Origin: Notamacropus eugenii
Lineage: Eukaryota > Chordata > Mammalia > Diprotodontia > Macropodidae
Reading direction: 5' to 3'
Assembly (NCBI RefSeq): GCF_028372415.1
Contig: NC_092876.1
Span: 62,210,385 to 62,274,384, forward strand
Length of the DNA stretch: 64,000 nucleotides
Shown: positions 24,334-34,400 of the stretch, one piece after another
Numbering within the stretch: the first letter of the stretch is position 1
Layout: each line of letters begins with the position of its first letter
Translations under genes and position numbers: made by a program
The notes under the pieces: model-generated
Database searches by the model: none
What the model was told of the DNA's origin: nothing
The model's input: only the letters and a program-made list of their open reading frames with translations

Positions 24334-24840
24334 CTTTAATAAACTCCTCCAGTTCCCTATTTCCTCCAGGATGAAGTAGAAAAATCATCTGCTTGTAAAT
24401 TAAAACTCTTCAAAATTCTCCTACTTCCTCCATTCTAGACTTTTTACATGTCACTTCCTCCACACACCATATGGTCCAGTTACATTCGCCTACTCCCATT
24501 TCCTCAAACAAAAAAGTCCATTTCCATGTCTACACCTGCCCCTTCACCTCCATGACTTAGTTTCTTTATCTTCTTTCCACATTCTGCTTAAATTTCACCT
24601 TCTGCAAGAGAACTTCCTTGGTCCCTCCATCTGTGAGTGTTAGCCTTCCTCACATTGCTTTTCATCTACCCTGCACATATCTTGTATGATCTAGTTATTT
24701 ACATCTTGTCTCCCCCATGAGAAGTTTCTCTCTTTGATGGCAGGGAATGTGTTTTGCCTTTCTTTGGTCTCCAGTGCTCAGCATACATATTCCCTGGTAG
24801 GTAGTAAGAGCCTGATAAATGCTTGTCTGCTAAATTGAAA
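23250..24840 (+). mobile_element. L2-type LINE, C-terminal ORF and 3' end
   Basis: Sense L2-like sequence with 'CTTGGATCCCCTTCTCTTTT', 'TAGACATCTCAAATACATGC CCAAAACAGAATC', 'TGCCTGGACTACTATAG', 'AACTTCCTTGGTCCCTC' and a terminal 'AGGGAATGTGTTTTGCC'. A TCTC/CA microsatellite interrupts it at 24220-24332. A second L2-like piece at 23250-23500 suggests a nested or rearranged copy. Confidence 0.72.
24220..24332. repeat. (TCTCTG)n-(CA)n microsatellite
   Basis: A compound simple repeat: irregular CTCTGT/CTCT units followed by an uninterrupted CA run at 24310-24332. It lies inside the L2 fragment. Confidence 0.92.
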
Positions 24841-25024
24841 TGGGACAGTGGCTTAATGTAGACTTCTCCTTTTTTATATACACTACTTATGATGTGCCAG
24901 TTACAAAAGATCCTTCATATTTTGGAGAAGAATGTTGGCCCAGTTTTACACTTACCCAGAAGGAATGTGATCGTTCCTCTTTCATCTAACTGTTCATTCA
25001 ACAGACCTTTGAATTGAGTATTGA

Positions 25025-25275
25025 ACACCAGCTAGGCAGCACAATGGATAGAGCACTGGACCTTGAAGACCTGAATTTAATTTTGAGCCTCAGACACTTA
25101 CTAGCTATGTGATCTTGGGCAAGTCACTTCTATTCTAAGTCTGCCTCAATTTCCTTTTCTGTAAAATGGAGATCATAATAGTACCTATCTCCCAGGGTTA
25201 TGGTGAGGATCAATGAGATATTTGTAAAGCCCTTTGAAAATTTTGCTGTACTATATAAATGCTAGTTTTGTATAT
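25025..25275 (+). mobile_element. CORE-SINE (MIR/Mar1-like)
   Basis: The head 'CTAGGCAGCACAATGGATAG' is followed by 'GCAAGTCACTTCTATTC', 'CTGTAAAATGGAGATCATAA TAG' and 'AGGGTTATGGTGAGGATCAA'. It is near full length. Confidence 0.82.
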
Positions 25276-25539
25276 ATCTATATCTATCTACATTTATACA
25301 TACATATATAATTCAGCACTACATTGTGCTTGGCATTGGAAAGAAAAGGCAATGATGAAAAATAGTCTCTCCCTTCAAGGAGCTTACATTATGCAGTGGG
25401 GGATGAGGGTACAGTGGATCCTGCAGAAGCATGGAGAGTGGGATGGAATTCAGGGGAAGGCTCAGGACTGGAGTGTGTGAAAGGGATCATCCTCTTATGC
25501 CTGAGTGGAAATTGGAAATAGTCTTTTCCTCCAGGAATC

Positions 25540-26175
25540 AGGGGACCCAAGTTCTAGAGGTCTACCTTGGCCTCTAACTAGCTATGGGATCATAGGTCCC
25601 ATTAGGGAAGGAGTTGTGTGCAGGCCTGGGGAGGGAATAGTCCTGCTGCCTTCCCCTCTGGTCAGACCATATCTAGGGTATGTGTTCAGGTCTTTGAGGA
25701 AGCACAGTGAAAAATCTGGACTGGGTCCAGAGGAGGGGAACCCAAATGGTGAGGGGCCTAGTTCATGGGGTGCTCATTTGAAGGAAATGGAATATTTATC
25801 TTGGAGAAGAGAAGATTCCAGCATGGGGGGGGGCGGAATGGTAGCAGCATTTAGGTTCTAGAAGGTATCTCCAATGGAGGAGGGGTTTCATTTGTTGCAT
25901 CTCACCCCAAGGGCAGAACCAGGAGCAATGGAAGGAGAGGGTGGGGGAGAAGTGGCAGAGGCAGGTTTAGGTGTGGTTTCAGGAAAGGCTTCCATCAGGA
26001 AGCTCAGCACAATCCCACATTAGGATGGGCTGCCCATACAGGTGAGTCCTTCTTCCCAGAGGTCTTCAGGCCAATGCTGGATGTTCACTTGTCAGGGCTA
26101 CAGTGAGGGGATTCCTGTGACATGAAGGTCAAATGAGGTGGCCCTGAAGTCCTTTCCCACTCTGATATTAAAAAG
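25540..26175 (+). mobile_element. CR1/L3 LINE 3' UTR
   Basis: Sense CR1/L3 3' end with 'GGTCAGACCATATCTAGGGT', 'GTCCAGAGGAGGGGAACCCA', 'TTGGAGAAGAGAAGATTCCA', 'GGCAGAACCAGGAGCAATGG' and 'GATGGGCTGCCCATACAGG'. It ends 'GTGGCCCTGAAGTCCTTTCC CACTCTGATATT'. That tail is the type from which the 33-bp arrays seem to derive. Confidence 0.82.
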
Positions 26176-26299
26176 AGAGCTGTAGAAGGGGTCCAGTTAC
26201 CCTTGCTCTACCTCCCTCTCGGAGGCCACTATGAAGAGCAAATGCGGCCTCTGAGGTGAAGCCCCCTAGAGTGGTAAGGGGTTACCATCATTCCTGCAT

Positions 26300-26530
26300 C
26301 AAAGGAAACACTGACTCTAGGGTCAGAGTCAGTCAATAGTCAATAAACACTTTTTAGAGCACCCACTTTGTACCAGACATGGGGCTAAGCTCTGTTCAAA
26401 TATCACTTCCAGTGCTCACTACCCAGCTAGGTCGTGCCCGCCCCACTATATCTCACCTTGCCTCCTGTGTGTCAGAACTGGAATTCGAATCCAAGTCTTG
26501 TGATTGCAAGCCCATTTCTCTTTACCATCA
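26300..26530 (-). mobile_element. MIR-like remnant
   Basis: It contains 'AGTCAATAAACAC', 'TACCAGACATGGGGCTAAGC' and 'CTGGAATTCGAATCCAAGTC'. It is old and diverged. Confidence 0.5.
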
Positions 26531-28380
26531 CATGAATCAATCAAGTCTAAAGCACAGATTGGGGCCAGGCACTCCCTCCTCTTGGCTCTGGAGCTCGGGG
26601 AGAGAATTTCATTCTAAAAAATGGGAAATTCCAACCTTCTCCACTAGATCTCTTTGCTAAATGAGCAACTCTCTCCCCGTTGATCTTTGTGTTAAAGCAG
26701 GGGACAATGCTCTATGTACAAAGAATGACTCTCTGAGGGTGGAATTTCAGGCCTCAGCAGCTCAATGAAGCTGGTTTGGGAAAGGTCCCTCAAGTTACAT
26801 CCAGGTGGATTCTTGAGCATTGCTGATTCAGCCTAGACTCAGTGTTTCTGCAGGCTCAGGTCTAGACCTTATAGACTTCTTCAGGGTCAAGTCTGATGCC
26901 TGTTCTCTGTTCTGCTACATTCCCAGACCCCAACAAAGTCACAGCCACACAGCCTAGTTAAAGAAATAACCATTTTTATAGTGAACACCACTACAATGTG
27001 AGTCTTACTGCTTCCCCTCAAATTGTCAGGTTAGCCTGGCAATTAAGTATAAAAACAAGGATTTGGGATCCCCAGAAGGAGGGGACAGCAGGAGGAGGGT
27101 AGCAGCATCCAGAGTTTATGGTACCTCTTCCAGGGAATGGAGCACTCTCCTCCTCCCTCCCCTTTCCACAGGGCATTGGAGGGGGGCAGGAGGGAATTGA
27201 TCAGACAAACTGCCAGTTCCTTGAACACAACAAGGAGTTACTTGGATGGACCAAGGCCAGGGGATAGACGTATCCTTTACTCTGGCTTGGACCTTTCACT
27301 TTGTCCCCAGGTCTGCACAGATGGGGAAATTGGTGGGGTGGGCACCCACCAGGTATCGAGAAGTCTTTGGAAAATCTGACCATGTCTTGATTTATGAGGA
27401 CCAATTTGCAGAAACAGAGCTGGGGAGAGGGTAATGAGCTTAGTTTGGGACTACAGGGCATGAACAAGCCCCAGCCAGGCCACACTTTGGGAGAAAAGCT
27501 CCCAGGCATGAGCAGGCAGGATTGGCCATGGCTGCCATCTTTTCAGAATCCAAGGGCAGAGGTCAACCCTGGTCTTCAGACAGTGTGGATGCCTCATCTC
27601 TAAACTGTGAAGATCGGGTCACCACCCTGGAGTGGAAGGTGGGCTGAGGCACCAAATGGAAGTGGGCCAGTACATAAGGGAAGCATTGATTGGTGAGATG
27701 GTGCTGAGGGAAATGAGATTGTGCAACGGGAAGCTATATCTGCCTTGAGATCTGCCCTACACCAGGCACATTCCTGAGGTCCCCAGGGAGCATGAGAAGC
27801 AGCTACTTAGGGTTCCACTTCAGTCCTTTCCCCAGGTACTCAGGTTTTCTCAGGACTGGCCCAGCTCCAAGGGGAATCCAGGCTTCATGGGGACTAGATG
27901 GTCACTTAATGGCCACACGAGACCTCCTGATGAATTTACTGGTGTCCCTTTGTCTGAAGGAAGAGAGGTCCCCAACATTCCTTTCAGGGGTTGCCTGTTG
28001 GCTGCATCTGACTTCTCCATAAATAAGTAATTCCCTCCCTGCCCTTCTTGGGGCTGAAGGAGACAATTGAGTGGAGCCAGACAGAGCCGAGGGGGCTCGG
28101 GATGTTGCAGTGACATTTATGCAGCTCATCTTTCATCCACATCCAAGCCAGGGCCCTGCACCAAGAGTCTCTATCTGTAGCATCTCCTTCAGCTTTGGCC
28201 TCTTTCCTAGATGGACAATGAGCAGAAAACTTGGCCCAGGGCCTGAGGTTGCTGACCCTTCTTGAACAAACTCGGGAACATGGGGAGGGAAACCGCAAGG
28301 CCCTGGGAAGATTCTCCCTACATGCCTAAACCTAGGGCTGAGGACATCCAGTTCTGAGCCCCTGAACCTAGAATTAGGGG
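26531..28380. other. Repeat-poor 3' flank of WNT4, no gene seen
   Basis: Few recognisable repeats in about 1.8 kb. No exon with convincing splice signals appears in either strand, although many short frames overlap. The stretch around 28060-28260 looks non-repetitive and could hold conserved downstream sequence; this is inference only. Confidence 0.4.
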
Positions 28381-28384
28381 CTTC

Positions 28385-28605
28385 AGTGGAAGACACCCCA
28401 GTCTGGGAGTCAGGAGGCCAAGCTTGGAGCTCGTTGCTCTGTGACCTCTGGGAAATCACTTCTCTCTGGGTCTCAGTTTCCTCTTCTGTAAAATTCGGAG
28501 GGCACAAGACCTTCCTATTCAGACATTCTGTGTTCTGAGGCCTTACCCAGCTCTGAAGCTTTATATTTAAGGCCCCTTTTAGCTCTGACGTCCTATGGCC
28601 CGGCA
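28385..28605 (+). mobile_element. CORE-SINE with CR1-type tail units
   Basis: SINE body ('CTCAGTTTCCTCTTCTGTAA') followed by a tail in which the 'CAGACATTCTGTGTTCTGAG' and 'CCCAGCTCTGAAGC' units repeat. This is a small-scale version of the 33-bp tandem arrays. Confidence 0.6.
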
Positions 28606-28680
28606 TGGGGCAGAGCTGGGGGTGTAGGTCCTGGAAAAACAGATGAGGAGAGGGACCTGGGTTTGGAAAGTGGTTTGTTT

Positions 28681-28686
28681 TTTATT
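28681..28686 (-). terminator. Candidate distal WNT4 poly(A) signal
   Basis: AATAAA on the minus strand (TTTATT on plus). It lies about 2.3 kb after the WNT4 stop codon, which suits the multi-kilobase 3' UTR known for mammalian WNT4. No transcript evidence is available here. Confidence 0.35.
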
Positions 28687-29516
28687 TGTTCTCTTTAAGG
28701 TGCAGTTCCCAGGGAGTCATTCATCTCAGGTAATCTCTGGGATGGGCTGGGGTCTATTGTTGGTGATCTCAGTGAAGTGGATATTTTTTGGAGAACCCCA
28801 CTGCTCCTTGTGGGCAGAAGCCTAAGGGTTGGGGATGTTGAGGGAAAGATCACAGTCCAGCTGAGTTGTCATGTCTCATATGGGTCCTAGTTCTCTGGAA
28901 AATGTTCCTCCCTTCTTCATTTCCCCCTGCCTCTCTCACCCCCTATTCCCTAGGCCCAGGGCCTCCTCAGTCCTGGCTCAGATGGGATTCAGTACCTGTC
29001 CCTTGGTTTTTTCCCTTGGCCTAGAAGGGAGTCAGCCCTCTGTGAAGGATGGTCTTTGCTGACTCATTCTTTCCATGGCTGTCCTGCCCCACCCCAAGAA
29101 AGGGATATGGAGGGGGAGAGAAGGGGCCAGACAGGACACTTGGCAGAGGGACAGATGCTGACCCCCTAGAGAGGTTCATCTCCCTGGAGGCCTGAAATCT
29201 GACTAAGCCCATATGCAGCCCTCCCACCGCCCACAGAGAGGGGAGGCAGAGAAAATGGGGCTCCTAGTCTCTTAAGTGGGCTGTGGGTACTGGTGGCTGG
29301 GCTGCAAATATATCCCTTGGGAACAGCTTTCAATCTTTCATGAAAACCTTTCTCCCCCAACTTGGGGGTGGAGGGTGCGCCATTCTTCAGTTTGTTCTTT
29401 GGCTCCCTCCTCTCCTCTCCCCCTACAACCTCCGCCTCTCTGGAGCTGGCCCAGAGGCTAGAGGTAGAGTCAAAGTAGCCATGCCCAAGCCTTGGAGTAT
29501 AATGGAAAATTTAGGA

Positions 29517-29776
29517 CTAGAAACCAGGGCAGCTAGGTGGTGGAGTGGATAGAGCACTGAGCCTGGAGTCAGGAAGACCTGATTTCAAATCCAGTCTCAG
29601 ACACTTACTAGTTGTGTGGCCCTGGGCAAGTTACTTAACCTTTTTTGCCTCAGTTTCCTTATCTGTCAAATGAGTTGGAGTAGGAAATGGCAGACCTCTC
29701 CAGTATCTCTGCCAAGGAAACCCCAAATGGGGTCACAGAGAGTCTGGCATGACTGAAATGACTGAAGGTCTAGAAA
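29517..29776 (+). mobile_element. tRNA-derived SINE with RTE/BovB-type tail
   Basis: Near full-length copy bounded by CTAGAAA at 29517-29523 and 29770-29776 (probable 7-bp target duplication). Head 'GGGCAGCTAGGTGGTGGAGT', tail 'CCCCAAATGGGGTCACAGAG' then 'CATGACTGAAATGACTGAA'. It is antisense to WNT4 and may lie in its 3' UTR. Confidence 0.85.
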
Positions 29777-30224
29777 TGAGGAGACCTGTCCCTGGTTCTG
29801 TCCCTGACGCTGACTCACTGTATGACCTTTGGCAAGAGGCCCTTTTGGGGCATCTGTTTCCCTGTCTTTTGAGAGGACATAATACCTCCTTATGCTTCCC
29901 CTCCAATGGAAAAGCACCCTGGCAAGGATCCAAGTTCTCTAAGACAGGAATTCTGATAACAGCCTGTGTGAACTTAGGAAAGTAGTTTGACCTTTCCAGG
30001 CCTCAGGTTCCTCATTTTTAAACTGAAGGTCTAGGACCAGATTTTTGAGAACCCCCTCACCTCTTTTAACCCCTGGTAGGAATATATGCTGGTGATGGGG
30101 AAGGTTTGGAGGGAAGAGTGGGTCGGATGGGTCAGGAGCTACTGCCAGCTCAGCATTCAGGGGGGACCCTCCTGATGTAGACTCTTCAGGGTTATCTCCT
30201 CTGGGGCAGTAGGTCAGTAGTTCC

Positions 30225-30420
30225 ACATGGGTTGAGGGGCAGTGAAATCCTTGGACTTGGGATGAGGAGACCTGGCTTCTAACCCTGGCTTTGTCACTTG
30301 CTGTGTGATCTCGGACAAGCTGTTTCCTAGATTTGTATTTCCTCCTCTGTCAAAGGACAGCATTGGACTCATTGATTCCCTAGGGTGTCTTCCAACCTTG
30401 ACATAGTGTGATTTTGGGAT
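30225..30420 (+). mobile_element. CORE-SINE remnant
   Basis: Diverged SINE: 'GACCTGGCTTCTAACCCTGG', 'CACTTGCTGTGTGATCTCGG', then 'CCTCCTCTGTCAAAGGACAG'. Confidence 0.6.
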
Positions 30421-30427
30421 GGTATCA

Positions 30428-30433
30428 TTTATT
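30428..30433 (-). terminator. Candidate proximal WNT4 poly(A) signal
   Basis: AATAAA on the minus strand, about 0.53 kb beyond the WNT4 stop. It is an alternative to the signal at 28681-28686. Confidence 0.25.
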
Positions 30434-30958
30434 CGATGCTCCATCTGCTCAGGCGGGAGGTTTCTTGATCTGCAGGGACACTGTGGCCCCTCCAGAGGCC
30501 TCTGAAACAGGAAGGAGGAGGAGCACAACCATTTTCTGAGAGTGGTCTCCTGAGCTGCTTCCGACTGGCTGCTCTTGACTTCTCAAGGAAACCCAGTGGG
30601 TGAGGGGATCTTCCTTCACACCACTCCCCTTCCCCACAGACACATCAGGGAGTGTGGATGTCTGACCCTTGTGGTGATTTGTATGTGTTTCCCCCTGAAA
30701 GTCCGAAAAGTCTGCATCTACAACAGGCAGAGAAAACACTAGTTTGAGGAGGCTTACTGGGGGGACTGGTGTCCTTCTGATCAGTTGATGAGAGGTGGGG
30801 ATCCTCTGACCTCTGTAATAAATACTATGAAGACATAAAAAAAAATACAACCAGCATCTTTTTTGGGGGGGGGTGGTGGTAGCCTTTAAATTATTTCCCC
30901 CTCTATTCACCATCTTTCTGTTCCTTTGTCTCCGTCCTGGGGGGCCGTGGGGAGCCCA

Positions 30959-31426
30959 TCACCGGCACGTGTGTGTCTCCACCAGCCGGTGGCAGTGACG
31001 ACACTTGACAAAACAACACCAGTGGAATTTACAGCTGCAGCGCTCGACCACCTCGACCTCGGAGGTGTGGAAGCCTCGGCCGCAGCACAGTAGCTCGCAG
31101 CCATCAATGGCCTTGGAGGTCTTGTTGCATTGGCGACCCCAAGTGCCCAGCACGCCACTGCGGGCATCATGCTCGCAGAAGTCCGGGCTTGGCTCCAGGT
31201 ACACCAGGTCCTCGTCTGTGTGCGGCTTAAACTGGGAGTTCCTCGGCACGAGGGCTTTGGAGGAGCCCACTCGCCGCTGCTCTACCTCCGTGGCCCCGTC
31301 AAATTTCTCCTTGAGGACGTGGCCCACCTTGCGGAAGGGTGGCATGGCCTTCCAGCAGGTCTTCACTTCACAGGAGCCTGACACACCGTGGCATTTGCAT
31401 TCCACTCGCATGTGGTTCAGGATGGC
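30959..31426 (-). CDS. WNT4: WNT4 exon 5 (terminal coding exon)
   Basis: Begins after a CTAG acceptor with [18 protein letters not shown] and ends HTCR plus TGA at 30961-30959. It encodes residues 197-351: the rest of the N-terminal domain with acylated Ser212 on its hairpin, the linker, and the cysteine-rich C-terminal domain ([13 protein letters not shown]) whose tip contacts Frizzled. It holds 16 of 24 cysteines. Compared with human WNT4 as I remember it, about 19 of 155 residues differ, none at a cysteine. Confidence 0.96.
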   Translation of the reverse strand, partial: AILNHMRVECKCHGVSGSCEVKTCWKAMPPFRKVGHVLKEKFDGATEVEQRRVGSSKALVPRNSQFKPHTDEDLVYLEPSPDFCEHDARSGVLGTWGRQCNKTSKAIDGCELLCCGRGFHTSEVEVVERCSCKFHWCCFVKCRHCHRLVETHTCR

Positions 31427-34400
31427 CTAGGGGTGAAGAGGGAAGGGTGGGTCATCCAGGTGATGATGGGGGAGAGAGGGGGGGGAATCTGAGGGGAATA
31501 CAAAGGGTCCCAGAGACATAAGCATGAATAGAGAAGTCTCTTGGATTTAGAGCTGGCCATTTGGTCCAAGCCCCTCATTTTTAGTAGTACATTTTTATTT
31601 TACAGATAAAGAAATGAAGGTGTAGAGGTGGTATTTGAGGAATGGGAATATATTTCTAGGGTGGGGGACATAATAGGGAATGTCTTCTGAATCACGGTTT
31701 GGGGGATGACTGGGTTAGAGGGAAATGTAAAGGGGGATATCTGAGGGGTGGAGCTAGAGAGGATGTCTGAGGGTCCAAAGGAAGGAGGAAAGGGTACATG
31801 TAGGGCCCAGATTGGTGCAGCTGGCTTGGGAAGGAGATGAAAGAGGAAGAATGTGGGATATGGTGGGAGTGTGTGGAGTCAGAATGGGAGGATAATTGGA
31901 TCTCATGGGCCAACAGGTCCAGTCCTCAAAGGAGCGGGAGCATCCTTTCCCTGCTTGGAGCTGCAGAGCATGGGGAGGGGGCAGAACTGGGGAGCACTCA
32001 CCTTTCTTCCAGCCTCATTGTTGTGCAAGTTCATGAGAGCCCGGCTGGAGGAGGCCCCTTTGCTTCTCTCTCGGACATCCACAAAGGACTGGGAGAAGGC
32101 TACTCCATAGGCAATGTTGTCTGAACAGCCTGACCATTGGAAGCCTGCAGTGGGTGGAGGGGCCAAGGGTGAGGCTTTCCCTTGGGGAAGGTCCTTTGGG
32201 CTCACCTCTCCAAGAAGGCCATTCCAGGAAGGACCCTCCTGGTGGTTTGTGGCTGATAGAACCCTAGTTTTTCCCTTTCCCCTCCTCCTGGCACTCACCC
32301 TCTGGGCTGACCCCATGCACAGTCCGGTCACAGCCACATTTGTCCAGCTCCCCACTGCTGCAGGCCCGAGTTACGGCAAAGGCTACCCCTGCAGAGGAGA
32401 TGGCATAGACGAAGGCTGCTTCTCGGGTCCCTGTTAGGGCAGAAAAGGGCAAGGTGGGTCCCTCCCCTTCTCCCTATTCATCCCCCCCACCCCACTTAGT
32501 TCAGGGTCTCCCAGAGTTCACTACGCTGACCACACCAGGGAAGAAAGGTCAGGTGGGAAGAACACGTTACATGAGGGATCCCAAAAACCACATATGCTTA
32601 AAAATATGCCCCTTCTACCAAGCTTACTACAGTGCCTAAAAGTTGTGATGTGGCCACTTCTTTAGGTTAAGGCATCATGTCCAGACAGTCCCTTGGTGTA
32701 AGACACTTGGCTCCCTGTGAGAGGTTATCATAATAATAACTCATTTCTATAGTGTTTTTCAACTGTAAAAGCACTTTCCTCGAAATATCAGTGAAAATAT
32801 TATGTCCATTTTACAGATGAGACAGGTTGAGAGATATTAAGCAGTTTGTTCAAACTTATACAATTGGTAAGTGTTGGAACCAGGATTCAAACCCCTACTC
32901 CCTAATTCCAGGTCTGCTGTCCTAACCTTTATACTACACTGCCTCTCTTGGGGGAACATTATATAATATAAACGCATCAGCATTCAAACAGACTGGATAA
33001 CTAGTCAAAAGTTCTTGTCACAGCATCATAGGACCTTGACCAAGTACTGTCTAAGACCTCCGCATCTTGATTTCCTCCTTTGTAAAATGAGAGGCTTGAA
33101 TAAAATAGTCTTTCAAGTTCCTTTTCAGTCCGAGAATCCTCTGAATCAGCTCAGTCCCTTTTGATAACAAAAGATACTCACATTTACATAGCATTTTAAA
33201 ATTTACTATACCCACCAGACAGGTAGGGTGATGGATAGAGCTTGGAATCAGGAAGAAACTCATCTCCCTAAATTCAAATCTGGCCTCAGATACTTACTAG
33301 CTATGTGACCCTAGCTAAATCACTTAATCCTGTTTGCCTCAGTTTCCTCATTTGTCAAATGAGCTGGAGAAGGTAATGGAAAATCACTCCAGTATCTTTA
33401 ACAAGAAAACCCCAAATGGGGTCAGAAAGAGTCAGGCATGACTAAACAACAGCCACCAATCAGGTAGTGAAGGGATTATAATCTCTATTTTACTGACACC
33501 TAGGCTCAGTAAATTGAAGAGACTTGCCCAGAGTCAAACGGCCAAGGCCAGGATTCTAACCCAGGACTCTTCTGACTCAACTTTCACCTTCTTTCTGTTA
33601 ATGTGCCCCTAATTGGATTGGTGGTGGGGAGGGAAGGACAAAGGAGGAGGGTGTCTGAGTCAGCACTCAGGAGAGAGGGGACGTGGTCATGGGCTGAAAT
33701 AGAAGCCAGTTTGCCTCTTGCTTCCTAGCTTGGGTGCTGGTTGGCCTCCTTTTCCTTCTCCTTCCCCCTTTTCCTCCTGCTTTGTTCCTCCTTTTGGGAC
33801 CCTGATGGAAAGCTTTCCTACTATTCTGTCTGCCCCACTATGTGCCTCCTGAGTGGTCCCCAAGCTCCTCCTCCCTTTCTAGGCACCTCCCAACTTCCTG
33901 TGTCCTGGGAGAGAAAGGTATTTGCTTTTTTGACCCAGGGCCCATGGGAAGAGATTCAAAGAGGCTGCTCTTACAGAATCAAAGAATTTCAGAGTTGGAA
34001 AGGATCCCAGTAGTCATGATGTCCAATTCAAGGCCCTTCCCAACACACCGGACAAGTGGTTGCTCAGCCTTGGCTTGAAGCCCTGCAGTGACGGGGAACA
34101 GACCACCTCCCAAGGCAGCCCACTCCACTAGGGGACAACTCTCATGGGGAGAAAGTTTTTCATGATATTGAGCCACAATTTATCTCTTTGAACCTTCTAC
34201 TAGTTGCTTAGTTCAGATCTCCCCCCTTCCCTTTGTCCTTTGTCCCCTGCCCCAAGTTTTCTCCATGTTAACCACTCTCAGTTCCCCTAACCTGTCCTCA
34301 CCATCCTGGTTGCCCACCTCTGGACACTCTCCTTGTCAGTGCCCTCCCTAAAAATGTAGTACCCACAAGTACTTGGAAGGGGTGTCTGGTGCAGATAGGG

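Larger units (their letters stand above)
28660..30958 (-). other. WNT4: Probable WNT4 3' UTR (limits uncertain)
   Basis: The minus-strand sequence following the WNT4 stop codon. The left limit is set by the AATAAA at 28681-28686 and is tentative; a nearer signal at 30428-30433 would give a UTR of about 0.5 kb. A SINE (29524-29769) and an older SINE remnant (30225-30420) lie inside, so a long UTR would carry antisense SINE sequence. Confidence 0.4.

Noticed and set aside
1-28000. 3' exons of the neighbouring gene CDC42, expected on this side from human gene order
   Set aside because: I saw no readable CDC42 C-terminal sequence. It may lie just outside, but nothing here supports it.
31005-31430. 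141-codon plus-strand open frame over WNT4 exon 5
   Set aside because: It is antisense to a clearly coding exon and has no homology or splice signals of its own.
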